Source: Gammaproteobacteria bacterium (lineage in GTDB: Bacteria > Pseudomonadota > Gammaproteobacteria > Steroidobacterales > JACDCP01). From it: a stretch of 21,398 nucleotides of DNA. The position numbers and the translations under genes are program-made. Positions within the stretch are counted from its first letter, which is position 1. Each line of letters opens with the position of its first letter. Of this stretch, positions 7,554 through 14,564 are shown piece by piece. The notes under the pieces are model-generated. The model had not been told where the DNA came from and did not search any database. It worked only from the letters and a program-made list of their open reading frames with translations. The stretch lies in assembly GCA_013817465.1 (NCBI GenBank), contig JACDCP010000010.1, positions 1 through 21,398 of the forward strand. The letters are read 5' to 3'.

Positions 7554-7720
7554 TATTTGATCTTGGCTTCCTTGTAAGGCACGTGCTTGCGAACCCTCGG
7601 ATCGTACTTGCTGACTTCCATCTTTTCCGGGTGCAGCCGTTTGTTCTTGGTCGTCGTATAGAAGTGACCCGTGCCGGCGGAAGAGACCAGACGGATTTTC
7701 TCGCGGATCGCCTTTGCCAT
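7553..7720 (-). CDS. rpmG: 50S ribosomal protein L33
   Basis: This 55-residue basic protein of the large ribosomal subunit reads MAKAIREKIRLVSSAGTGHF and continues YTTTKNKR, HPEKMEVSKYDP and an end rich in Lys. It is the Cys-free (zinc-independent) form of L33. The length is normal for the family. The ATG at 7720 lies 2 nt after the rpmB stop codon, so the two genes form one operon, as in most gammaproteobacteria. The stop codon abuts the bidirectional terminator. Confidence 0.97.
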   Translation of the reverse strand: MAKAIREKIRLVSSAGTGHFYTTTKNKRLHPEKMEVSKYDPRVRKHVPYKEAKIK

Positions 7721-7722
7721 GG

Positions 7723-7959
7723 TCAGACCCTCTCGCCGCGCGCACGCAGGTCAGCCACAACCTTGTCGATGCCGAGCTTGTCGATGGTGCGCAAACCGCG
7801 TGTCGACACGCGCAGCTTCACGAAACGCTTCTCGCCTTCGAGCCAGAAACGGTGGGTGTGCAGATTGGGCAGAAACCGGCGGCGCGTCTTGTTGTTCGCG
7901 TGCGACACATTGTTCCCGGTCGTGGGGCGCTTGCCGGTGATCTGGCAGACTCTGGACAT
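7723..7959 (-). CDS. rpmB: 50S ribosomal protein L28
   Basis: This 78-residue large-subunit protein starts SRVCQITGKRPTTGNNVSHA, continues with NNKTRRRFLPNLH and ends LRARGERV, all standard for proteobacterial L28. I chose the ATG at 7959 because homology begins at Ser2; a 5' extension to 8025 is open but unlike the family. It is the first gene of the rpmB-rpmG operon, with a clear sigma-70 promoter just upstream. Confidence 0.97.
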   Translation of the reverse strand: MSRVCQITGKRPTTGNNVSHANNKTRRRFLPNLHTHRFWLEGEKRFVKLRVSTRGLRTIDKLGIDKVVADLRARGERV

Positions 7960-8007
7960 GCCGGTATTCCCTGAAAACGGCGCCTGAGTGGAGGCGGAAA
8001 GCCGCTC

Positions 8008-8036
8008 TTTATACCAGCCCGCCAAAGGCGACGCAA
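8008..8036 (-). promoter_or_regulatory. Sigma-70 promoter of rpmB-rpmG
   Basis: Read on the minus strand, TTGCGT (8036-8031) and TATAAA (8013-8008) are separated by exactly 17 nt. They lie about 50 nt upstream of the rpmB start. Strength and spacing suit a ribosomal protein operon. Confidence 0.75.
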
Positions 8037-8067
8037 GAAACGGCGGTTACTCAAGTCTGCGCAGGAA

Positions 8068-8142
8068 GGGGACACTCCTCATTTTCCACGGGAGCACTTC
8101 CCCAGATGAGGGCGATGAGCGGCGGAAATGAGGAATGTCCCC
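8068..8142. repeat. Long palindromic repeat, GGGGACA-TCCT type, copy 2 (variant)
   Basis: The arms 8068-8084 and 8126-8142 pair over 17 nt with one mismatch. They carry CCTCATTT where the copies at 2849 and 14413 carry CCTGATTT. The element ends one base before the radC stop codon (CTA on the plus strand, 8143-8145), between radC and the rpmB promoter. The arm variation points to a divergent subfamily. Confidence 0.82.
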
Positions 8143-8817
8143 CTAGATCAGACCCCGCTCGGCGAACGAGACGCACACGCCATCGCCGACCACCAGGTGG
8201 TCGAGCACCCGGATATCAACGAGCGCCAGCGCATCCTTGAGGCGCTGCGTGATGCACTCGTCCGCCTGGCTCGGCTCGGCGACGCCCGACGGATGATTGT
8301 GCGCAAAGATGACGGCGGCGGCATTGCGCGCGAGCGCGTGCTTGACGACTTCGCGAGGATAAACGCTGGTGCCGTCGATGGTGCCCTTGAACAGCTCCTC
8401 GAAGTGGATGACCCGGTTGCGGTTATCGAGGAACAGGCAGCAGAACACTTCATGGGCGAGATCGCGCAGTCGTGCGAGCAGGAACTCGCGTGTCGCACGC
8501 GGGCTCGTCAGCCCATTCGCCCGCTGGAGCTTCTCGGCGAAATGGCGCCGCGAGATTTCGAGCAGCGCCTGCAGCTGCGCATACTTGGCCGGCCCCAGGC
8601 CCCGGCAGGCGCAGAAGCTCGTGCGGTCTGCCGATAAAAGGCCGCGCAGCCCTTCGAAGCGTGCGAGCAGGTCGCGCGCCAGATCGACGGCCGTCTTGCC
8701 GTCCACGCCGGTGCGCAGGAAGATGGCCAGCAGCTCTGCCTCGGACAGAGCCGCGGGGCCGAGCGCCAGCAGCTTCTCGCGCGGCCGCTCGGCCGCCGGC
8801 CAGTCGGAAATCGGCAT
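8143..8817 (-). CDS. radC: RadC family JAB-domain protein
   Basis: The 224-residue protein starts MPISDWPAAERPREKLL, the usual RadC beginning (ATG at 8817). A much longer open frame upstream runs antisense through coaBC and is not used. The N-terminal third has the helix-hairpin-helix region (GLRGLLSADRTSFCACRGLGPAKYAQL, in part). The C-terminal half is a JAB/MPN metalloprotease-like domain with HNHPSG followed by QAD (HxHx7D zinc site), DNRNRVI and YPREVVK. Historically linked to DNA repair, its true activity is still unsettled. It is divergent from coaBC, and its stop is adjacent to a palindromic repeat. Confidence 0.95.
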   Translation of the reverse strand: MPISDWPAAERPREKLLALGPAALSEAELLAIFLRTGVDGKTAVDLARDLLARFEGLRGLLSADRTSFCACRGLGPAKYAQLQALLEISRRHFAEKLQRANGLTSPRATREFLLARLRDLAHEVFCCLFLDNRNRVIHFEELFKGTIDGTSVYPREVVKHALARNAAAVIFAHNHPSGVAEPSQADECITQRLKDALALVDIRVLDHLVVGDGVCVSFAERGLI

Positions 8818-8919
8818 GCTACGATCCGTGTAACGCCGGTTCGAGCGCCCATCATGCCCGCTGCGCCGTGCGCGGCAAGTCGAGTTTCCGCCTCGACGGT
8901 GGTAATTTCTCCGACAGCC

Positions 8920-10140
8920 ATGACACCGTCGACCCCCCCACGTATTCTGCTCGGCATCACTGGCGGCATTGCCGCCTATAAAAGCCCCGATCTCGTGCGC
9001 CGGCTCCGTGATCGCGGCGCGGAAGTCCAGGTCGTCATGACCGGGGCAGCGGAACGATTCGTGACGCGCCAGACCTTCCAGGCGGTATCCGGCCGGCCCG
9101 TGCGGACTGAGCTCTGGGACGAAGCGGCCGAAGCCGCCATGGGGCATATCGAGCTTGCGCGCTGGGCAGGGCGCGTCGTCATTGCGCCGGCCAGCGCGGA
9201 CTTTATCGCGCGTCTCGCCGCCGGCTTGGCGGACGACCTGCTCGCCACGATCTGCCTGGCGACCGAGGCGCCTATCCTGCTCGCGCCAGCCATGAACCGG
9301 GTGATGTGGGCAAATGCCGCGACGCGCGCCAATATCGGGACGCTCACCGGGCGGGGCATGCGTCTGCTCGGTCCCGACGACGGCAATCAGGCCTGCGGCG
9401 ATACTGGCGCCGGTCGCATGGTCGAGCCCGATCGGATGGCTGAGGCCATCCTGGCCGGCATAGCAGGCGCCGGCCTGCTCGAGGGGGTCAGGATGCTGAT
9501 TACCGCAGGCCCGACGCGCGAGCCCATCGATCCCGTTCGCTTCATCAGCAATCGCAGCTCCGGCAAGATGGGTTTCGCGCTCGCGGCGGCTGCCGTCGAG
9601 TCGGGGGCGAAAGTTCGGCTGGTCGCCGGCCCTGTCGGCCTGCCGACACCCGCAGCAGTCGAGCGCATCGATGTCGAGAGTGCCGAACAGATGCTCGACG
9701 CGGTCCACCGGCATATCGGCCAGACCGATATTTTCGTGGCCGCCGCGGCGGTCGCCGATTATCGACCGGCCAGCGCCGCCCGGGACAAGATCAAAAAGAC
9801 TGCGCCGGAGATGGCGCTCAAGTTGACCCGTGCGCCGGACATTCTCACGCAAGTGGCCGCGCTCGCGAACGGCCCGTTCACGGTCGGCTTTGCCGCAGAG
9901 ACACGCGACGTAGAGAAAAACGCGCGCGCCAAGCTGGAGCAAAAGCAACTCGACATGATCGCGGCCAACCGCGTCGGCGCCGGGAGCGGCTTCGATAGTG
10001 ATCAGAACGCGCTGACCGTTTACTGGTCCGGGGGAGAGCAGGAGCTGCCGAAGACCGGCAAGCGGGAGCTGGCGAGAGCGCTCGTGCAGATCATCGCGCG
10101 CCGCTATGTGACTGCGCGCGAGACTGCCGGATCCCGATGA
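8920..10140 (+). CDS. coaBC: Bifunctional phosphopantothenoylcysteine decarboxylase / phosphopantothenate-cysteine ligase
   Basis: CoaBC carries out steps two and three of coenzyme A synthesis: CTP-dependent joining of cysteine to 4'-phosphopantothenate, then FMN-dependent decarboxylation. The 406-residue length equals that of E. coli CoaBC. The N-terminal CoaC flavoprotein part has GITGGIAAYK, His76 (in MGHIELA), PAMNRVMW with Asn126, and the Cys159 loop ACGDTGAGRM. The C-terminal CoaB part has TAGPTREPIDPVRFISNRSSGKMG (seen in pieces), AAVADYRP and the KIKK loop. I chose the ATG at 8920; 22 upstream codons are open but unlike the family. It overlaps dut by 4 nt. Confidence 0.97.
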   Translation: MTPSTPPRILLGITGGIAAYKSPDLVRRLRDRGAEVQVVMTGAAERFVTRQTFQAVSGRPVRTELWDEAAEAAMGHIELARWAGRVVIAPASADFIARLAAGLADDLLATICLATEAPILLAPAMNRVMWANAATRANIGTLTGRGMRLLGPDDGNQACGDTGAGRMVEPDRMAEAILAGIAGAGLLEGVRMLITAGPTREPIDPVRFISNRSSGKMGFALAAAAVESGAKVRLVAGPVGLPTPAAVERIDVESAEQMLDAVHRHIGQTDIFVAAAAVADYRPASAARDKIKKTAPEMALKLTRAPDILTQVAALANGPFTVGFAAETRDVEKNARAKLEQKQLDMIAANRVGAGSGFDSDQNALTVYWSGGEQELPKTGKRELARALVQIIARRYVTARETAGSR

Positions 10141-10592
10141 AGCCGATCCGGCTCCGGATCCTCGATGAGCGTCTCGGCCGGGAATTTCCGCTGCCCGATT
10201 ACGCGACGGAAGGCTCGGCCGGAGTAGATCTGCGCGCCTGCCTGCACGAGTCTCTCGTGCTCGAGCCGGGCGACACCTCGCTGATTCCGAGCGGCATGGC
10301 CATCCACATCGAAGATCCGGGGCTCGCCGCGGTGGTGCTGCCGCGTTCGGGGCTGGGCCACCGGCATGGCATCGTGCTCGGCAATCTGCTGGGCCTCATC
10401 GACTCGGACTACCAAGGCGAGGTGCTGATCTCGGTCTGGAACCGGGGCCGGGAATCATTCGAGATCCGGCCGGGCGAACGCATTGCGCAAATGATCATCG
10501 TGCCGGTGGTGCAGGCGCAGTTCGAGGTCGTCGAGGCATTCGAAGTGAGCCGCCGCGGGGTTGGCGGCTTCGGCCACTCCGGCCGCACGTAG
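10137..10592 (+). CDS. dut: Deoxyuridine 5'-triphosphate nucleotidohydrolase (dUTPase)
   Basis: Dut hydrolyses dUTP to dUMP, keeping uracil out of DNA and feeding dTMP synthesis. The 151-residue trimeric-type enzyme shows all five motifs. These are motif 1 EGSAGVDLRA, motif 2 PRSGLG, motif 3 GLIDSDYQGEV with the catalytic Asp, motif 4 GERIAQMIIVPV, and motif 5 RGVGGFGHSG at the flexible C-terminus. The start overlaps the coaBC stop (ATGA), as expected for the coaBC-dut operon. The stop TAG is bases 2-4 of a GTAGGG REP-like unit. Confidence 0.97.
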   Translation: MKPIRLRILDERLGREFPLPDYATEGSAGVDLRACLHESLVLEPGDTSLIPSGMAIHIEDPGLAAVVLPRSGLGHRHGIVLGNLLGLIDSDYQGEVLISVWNRGRESFEIRPGERIAQMIIVPVVQAQFEVVEAFEVSRRGVGGFGHSGRT

Positions 10593-10610
10593 GGTGGGCT
10601 TCAGTCCGCC
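10589..10610 (+). repeat. 22-nt REP-like unit (GYAGGG head), copy c
   Basis: The unit has the head GTAGGG and imperfect arms GGTGGGCT and AGTCCGCC around a TC loop. Its TAG (10590-10592) is the dut stop codon. A GTAG head is a known feature of one class of bacterial REPs. Confidence 0.75.
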
Positions 10611-10656
10611 AGGCTGCTCCGCTAAACGGCGGGCATGCCGGGGGACGATGCAACGT

Positions 10657-10682
10657 GCCGGGCGTGCCGGCAGGTGCCCGGC
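10657..10682. repeat. GC-rich hairpin in the dut/DUF4124 convergent gap
   Basis: GCCGGGC (10657-10663) pairs with GCCCGGC (10676-10682); the loop contains the palindrome TGCCGGCA. It may block read-through between the two convergent genes, but it has no T-run and so is not a standard intrinsic terminator. Confidence 0.45.
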
Positions 10683-10685
10683 GCC

Positions 10686-11315
10686 TTAATCGAGGCCCTT
10701 GAGCTCGCGGAAGCGCCCGATGTCGCTGGCGAACTTCTCGGTAAGCTTTGCACGCTCCGCCGTGCGCTGGCTCAACAGGGATTCGTAGCGCTTAACCGAA
10801 TTGGTCACATCGACCATCTCCGCTTCGAGGTCGACCGGCAGCGGCGGCTTGTCCGGCGCCGAGCCCTGCGGATAATCGAATCTTCCGGCCTCCCCCTGCA
10901 GGCTTTCCTGCCGTGCATGCAGGTTGTCCAGATGCTGCCGGGTAAGCCGCGCCTGCGCATCGAGCAGCTCCAGGCGGCGGTCGCGGAGCATCTCGATCTC
11001 CGCCACCGACAGATACGTACTGAGCAGCACACGGTCACGATTGGCGTGCTGTTCGCGTTCGGCCCGGCGTTCCGCTTCCGTCTCGCGCTGCCGCGCTTCT
11101 GCGGCACGTTGCTCGGGCGTTCTCTCCGCCGGCAGCCGTTCCAGCGCGATGCCGCGCTTGCTGAGAATGTCGCGGTCACGGCGGGCTGCTTCGGGTGGGA
11201 TGCGGTCGCCATAGTGCACGACGCCCCGTTCGTCTACCCAGCGGTAAACGTCGGCCCCGGCCGGCGCCGCGGCCAGCAGAAACAGGCAGGGCATGAGGAC
11301 TCTGGAGATGTTCAT
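10686..11315 (-). CDS. DUF4124 domain-containing exported protein
   Basis: The 209-residue product starts at ATG 11315 with a clear Sec signal peptide (NISRVLMPCLFLLAAAPAGA). The DUF4124 domain follows at once: DVYRWVDERGVVHYGDRIPPEAA, seen in pieces, with the typical W-V-D-x-x-G-V-x-H-Y/F-x-D pattern. From about residue 60 to 205 it is rich in Glu, Arg, Ala and Gln with long charged helices, suggesting coiled coil. The family is common in gammaproteobacteria, and its molecular role is not established. It is likely periplasmic. It occupies the place where slmA lies in E. coli (between dut and pyrE) but is unrelated to SlmA and in the opposite orientation. The start at 11366 would put the signal peptide inside the protein. 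Confidence 0.85.
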   Translation of the reverse strand: MNISRVLMPCLFLLAAAPAGADVYRWVDERGVVHYGDRIPPEAARRDRDILSKRGIALERLPAERTPEQRAAEARQRETEAERRAEREQHANRDRVLLSTYLSVAEIEMLRDRRLELLDAQARLTRQHLDNLHARQESLQGEAGRFDYPQGSAPDKPPLPVDLEAEMVDVTNSVKRYESLLSQRTAERAKLTEKFASDIGRFRELKGLD

Positions 11316-11399
11316 CACAGCGCCGATATAGCACACCCCCCGATTCCGGCCGCGGTCCGGCATCACATTTCGTGCGCGACAGAGAACTAGCGCCCGATT

Positions 11400-12056
11400 C
11401 TAACCCAGGTCCCGGGTAACGCCGTAGCGCGCCCGATACTGCCGAACGGCGGCAAGTTGCTGCCGATACTGACCGGAGCCTTCGAGGAGCGAGACCAGGT
11501 CGTCGAGGCCCGCGATACTGATCACTTCGAGGCCAAGCTTCTCCCGCAGGTCCTGCACCGCCGAGCCCTTGCCCGCCCCGCGCTCCTGGCGGTCGAGCGA
11601 GATCGCAACGCCCGCCGCTTGCGCCCCCGCGGCCTCGATGAGGCGCACGGAGTCGCTTACGGCCGTGCCGGCGGTGATCACATCGTCGACGATGAGCACG
11701 CGACCGGCGAGCGGCGCGCCGATGATGTTGCCGCCCTCACCGTGGTCCTTTGCTTCCTTGCGGTTGAAGGCGAACCGGCAGTCGCGGGCATGGCCTGCGG
11801 CCAGCGCTGCGGCGGTAACCGATACGAGGGGGATGCCCTTGTAAGCCGGGCCGAACAGCATATCGAAGTCGATGCCGGACTCGACAATGGCGCGCGCATA
11901 AAATCCGCCGAGCCCGGCCAGCGCCGAGCCGGTATTGAAGAGTCCCGCATTGAAAAAGTAGGGGCTCACCCGGCCGGATTTGAGCTCGAAATCGCCGAAG
12001 CGCAGCACGCCGAGTTCGAGGGCGAGGTCGAGAAACTGTCGCTGATACATCTTCAC
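11400..12056 (-). CDS. pyrE: Orotate phosphoribosyltransferase
   Basis: PyrE condenses orotate with PRPP to orotidine 5'-monophosphate in de novo pyrimidine synthesis. I chose GTG at 12056: GGGAGG (12071-12066, minus strand) is 9 nt upstream, and the product then begins MKMYQRQFLDLALE, parallel to E. coli MKPYQRQF. The ATG two codons later (12050) has poorer spacing. The 218-residue protein has GVLRFGDFELKSGRVSPYFFN, FGPAYKGIPL, FNRKEAKDHGEGG (the flexible catalytic loop) and the PRPP-binding VLIVDDVITAGTA. The start codons of pyrE and the divergent exonuclease gene are 32 nt apart. Confidence 0.96.
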   Translation of the reverse strand: MKMYQRQFLDLALELGVLRFGDFELKSGRVSPYFFNAGLFNTGSALAGLGGFYARAIVESGIDFDMLFGPAYKGIPLVSVTAAALAAGHARDCRFAFNRKEAKDHGEGGNIIGAPLAGRVLIVDDVITAGTAVSDSVRLIEAAGAQAAGVAISLDRQERGAGKGSAVQDLREKLGLEVISIAGLDDLVSLLEGSGQYRQQLAAVRQYRARYGVTRDLG

Positions 12057-12088
12057 GGGTCGTAACCTCCCGGTATCATACACATCCG
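12052..12088. promoter_or_regulatory. Compact divergent control region of pyrE and the exonuclease gene
   Basis: Only 32 nt separate the two start codons. GTATCATAC (12073-12081) reads TATCAT on the plus strand and TATGAT on the minus strand, so both directions may share one -10 region. On the plus strand TTCACG (12052-12057) lies 16 nt upstream of TATCAT (12074-12079). Transcription from there would begin only a few bases before the ATG at 12089, and no Shine-Dalgarno sequence precedes that ATG. This is an inference from sequence only. Confidence 0.4.
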
Positions 12089-12862
12089 ATGCGCGTCATA
12101 AGCTTCAACGCCAACGGCATTCGCTCCGCGGCCCGCAAGGGTTTCTTCGACTGGCTGCCGCAGCAGCAAGCCGATGTCGTCTGCATCCAGGAAACCAAGG
12201 CGCAGATACAGCAGCTCGACAATCCGATTTTCCGCCCGGCCGGTTACCACTGTTATTACGTGGATGCCGTACGGCCAGGCTACAGCGGCGTCGCGTTGTA
12301 CTCGCGACGCGAGCCGGACAAAATACTGCGCCACCTCGACTGGGAAGAGTTCGATCCCGAGGGGCGTTATCTGGAAGCCCGCTACGGCAAGCTCAGCATA
12401 ATTTCACTTTACCTCCCGTCGGGCTCATCCGGCGAAATCCGGCAGCAGGCGAAATTCCGATATATGGCGCTGCTCATGCCCTACCTGCGCAGCCTGCGTC
12501 GCAAGCGGCGCGACTACATCATTTGCGGCGACTGGAATATCGCGCACCGGGAAATCGATCTGAAGAACTGGCGCTCGAACCAGAAGACCTCAGGCTTCCT
12601 GCCCGAAGAGCGCGCATGGATGGAAGAGCTGTTCGGGGCTGCAAGTTTCGTCGACGCATTTCGCGTCGTCAACGAACAACCCGATCAATATACGTTCTGG
12701 TCCAGCCGCGGCCGGGCGCGCGAGAAAAACGTCGGCTGGCGCATCGACTACCACGTCGTCACGCCGAAGCTGAAGGACCGGGTCCGCAACGCCTCGATCT
12801 ACATCGCGGAGCGCTTCTCGGACCACGCGCCACTGACCATCGACTACGATCTGGATCTGTAA
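12089..12862 (+). CDS. Exonuclease III family protein at the crc locus, active site intact
   Basis: The 257-residue protein belongs to the exonuclease III/AP endonuclease (EEP) family. It keeps the catalytic residues: Asn7 (SFNANGIR), Glu35 (CIQETKA), Asp148 and Asn150 (GDWNIAH), Asp220 (WRIDYHV) and Asp245-His246 (FSDHAP). From memory of the Pseudomonas Crc protein, the same framework is recognisable (RRKRR-Y-I-CG, KNWR, GFL-ERAW), and crc likewise lies beside pyrE. Crc has lost several of these catalytic residues. This gene therefore looks like a nuclease-competent relative of Crc, probably acting as AP endonuclease or 3'-5' exonuclease in base excision repair. The ATG at 12089 fits the family start. 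Confidence 0.93.
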   Translation: MRVISFNANGIRSAARKGFFDWLPQQQADVVCIQETKAQIQQLDNPIFRPAGYHCYYVDAVRPGYSGVALYSRREPDKILRHLDWEEFDPEGRYLEARYGKLSIISLYLPSGSSGEIRQQAKFRYMALLMPYLRSLRRKRRDYIICGDWNIAHREIDLKNWRSNQKTSGFLPEERAWMEELFGAASFVDAFRVVNEQPDQYTFWSSRGRAREKNVGWRIDYHVVTPKLKDRVRNASIYIAERFSDHAPLTIDYDLDL

Positions 12863-12868
12863 TTCAAT

Positions 12869-12890
12869 GGCCGGTTGAAACCGGCCCTAC
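12869..12890 (-). repeat. 22-nt REP-like unit (GYAGGG head), copy d
   Basis: A perfect GGCCGGTT-GA-AACCGGCC palindrome (12869-12886) has a GTAGGG head on the minus strand (12890-12885). It fills nearly all of the 24-nt gap between the convergent exonuclease and permease genes and may end both transcripts. The TAG in its head (12889-12887) is the permease stop codon. Confidence 0.8.
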
Positions 12891-14362
12891 GATTGCCCCC
12901 AATCCTTCTGCGCCTCCGCGTAGGCGAGCATCTTCTTGACCCACGGCAGCAACACATAAGCCGGAAAAGCGAGCAGGAACGTCAACAAGAAGTAATCGCT
13001 GTAACCCATCGCCTCGGCGCCAAAACCGCCCGCCCAGCCGGCCACCGAACGGCTGAGGATGAATACCGCCGACAGGAGCGCGTATTCCGTCGCCGACCGC
13101 CGCTTGTCCACGATCGCCATCAGAAATGCGAGCAGCGCGGCGCCGCCCAGCCCCTGGGTGAACGATTCGAACGCGCTCGCGGAATACATGACAGTTTTCG
13201 CGTACTCATCCGGCGGCAGCGCCTGGAGACCTGTCGGCAGCACGTGCGCGACATATGCATATGCGAGGTTCGAAAGAGCCTGGAATAGCCCGAGTATCCA
13301 CAGGCCGTTGAAGATACCAATGCGATCGGTGATCCACCCGCCGGTCAATCCTCCGGCGATGGACAGTGCAATACCGATATTCACGGACACGAGCCCGATC
13401 TGCTCCGGCGCGAAGCCGGCATCGACCCAGAAAGGCTTCACCATGAACCCCATGGAGGTGTCCGCGAGCTTGAAGGTCAGGATGAACAACAGCACCGGCC
13501 AGATATTCGGCCGCTGCAGCATATCGAGCAGAGCACCGAACATCGGGCCCCTGCGAGGGTCGATTTCGGTGTCACCGGCGCGGATGGCGAAGCGGCGAAG
13601 CAGTGTTTCAGCGGCGATCAGCGCGACTGCAATGCCGAGGGCGACCATCCAGAAACCTTCGACTGCGGCCGACCAGCGCGTTGTGCGATTCACGAGCCAC
13701 AGCACGCCGAGCAGGAAAAGAACCACGGCGCTGAAGGCGAAGGGATTCGCGAACAGGCCGCGCAGCTCGTCACTGAGACTGACCTCCGATGGCTTGAGAT
13801 AGTCTTTTTCGCGGGGCACCAGCAGGCACATGGCGCCCGCGGCGACCAGAAGAATCCCCGCCCCCAGGTAGATGCCCGGCCAGCCTATCCATGGATGCAG
13901 GATCAGCAGGCCGCCGGCCGCCAGCAGCCCGACCCGGTAGAAGCCGAAGCGCAGGCCGTTCGCCAGACCCATTTCGTCCTTGTTCAACAGCTCGATGGTA
14001 TAGCCGTCGATGGCAATGTCGTTGGTGGCCGACAGCAGCGTAAAGCAACCGACCGCTATCCAGACCCAGGTGCCAAAGCCTGCCTGCCAGGCGAACACAC
14101 CCATGACGATGGCCATCGCGGCATCCATGGCGAACATCCAGCGGCGGTAATTGCGGTAATGGCTGATGGCGGGCGCCCACAGGAATTTGAGCGTCCAGGC
14201 GAGGCCGAGCAGGCTCAGAAAGCCGATATCGACGAGGTCGACGCCCTGCGTGCGCAAGTGCACGGGCAGAATCTCGTAGAACACTCCGGCCGGAAAGCCT
14301 TGCGCAAAATACAGGATGCCCACCCAGAACATCTTCGAGCGCAGCAGTGGCTTATCGGTCAT
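12887..14362 (-). CDS. MFS permease, AmpG-like
   Basis: The 491-residue integral inner-membrane protein has roughly 12 hydrophobic segments. The N-terminal half carries LYFAQGFPAGVFYEILPVHLR and the segment SATNDIAIDGYTIELL, which resemble the AmpG signature (QGFPxG and SATQDI-D). AmpG proteins import anhydro-muropeptides for cell-wall recycling. AT-1-like acetyl-CoA transporters share these motifs, so the substrate is not certain. Extra hydrophobic helices near residues 205-255, around the middle of the protein, agree with AmpG's longer-than-usual MFS length. The start is ATG at 14362. No cell-wall recycling gene (nagZ, ampD) is nearby. The stop codon lies inside REP-like copy d, and the upstream side is bordered by long palindrome copy 3. 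Confidence 0.85.
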   Translation of the reverse strand: MTDKPLLRSKMFWVGILYFAQGFPAGVFYEILPVHLRTQGVDLVDIGFLSLLGLAWTLKFLWAPAISHYRNYRRWMFAMDAAMAIVMGVFAWQAGFGTWVWIAVGCFTLLSATNDIAIDGYTIELLNKDEMGLANGLRFGFYRVGLLAAGGLLILHPWIGWPGIYLGAGILLVAAGAMCLLVPREKDYLKPSEVSLSDELRGLFANPFAFSAVVLFLLGVLWLVNRTTRWSAAVEGFWMVALGIAVALIAAETLLRRFAIRAGDTEIDPRRGPMFGALLDMLQRPNIWPVLLFILTFKLADTSMGFMVKPFWVDAGFAPEQIGLVSVNIGIALSIAGGLTGGWITDRIGIFNGLWILGLFQALSNLAYAYVAHVLPTGLQALPPDEYAKTVMYSASAFESFTQGLGGAALLAFLMAIVDKRRSATEYALLSAVFILSRSVAGWAGGFGAEAMGYSDYFLLTFLLAFPAYVLLPWVKKMLAYAEAQKDWGQS

Positions 14363-14412
14363 GCAAGTCCCGGGACGGAAAAAGCGATTGCACGGCTATG
14401 CCGACGCGATGT

Positions 14413-14501
14413 GAAAATGGGGACATTCCTGATTTCCTCGTTCACGACAGATATGTACTGCGTAGCCGCCGAGCAATGAAATCAGGAATGTCCCCATTTT
14501 C
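14413..14501. repeat. Long palindromic repeat, GGGGACATTCC type, copy 3
   Basis: The arms 14413-14436 and 14478-14501 are perfect 24-nt inverted repeats with the same core as copy 1 at 2849-2934, while the 41-nt centre differs. It occupies the divergent gap between the permease and the Rieske protein gene, about 50 nt from the permease start. Conservation of the arms but not the centre is what one expects of mobile REP/MITE units. Confidence 0.9.
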
Positions 14502-14564
14502 TCGGTTGTGCGGATTCGCAGGCGCGGGCAGCATGATCGCACAGGCAACCGGATCCCACCTCCT

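Noticed and set aside
6309..7760. 483-codon open frame on the minus strand
   Set aside because: It runs antisense to the desaturase and across the terminator and rpmG, so it is a shadow.
8143..9948. 601-codon version of radC
   Set aside because: The upstream part is antisense to coaBC. RadC homology starts at MPISDWPA (8817), and the normal family length is about 224 residues.
14553..14564. CACCTCCT motif before the Rieske start
   Set aside because: It matches the anti-Shine-Dalgarno, not a ribosome binding site, and is likely chance in GC-rich sequence.
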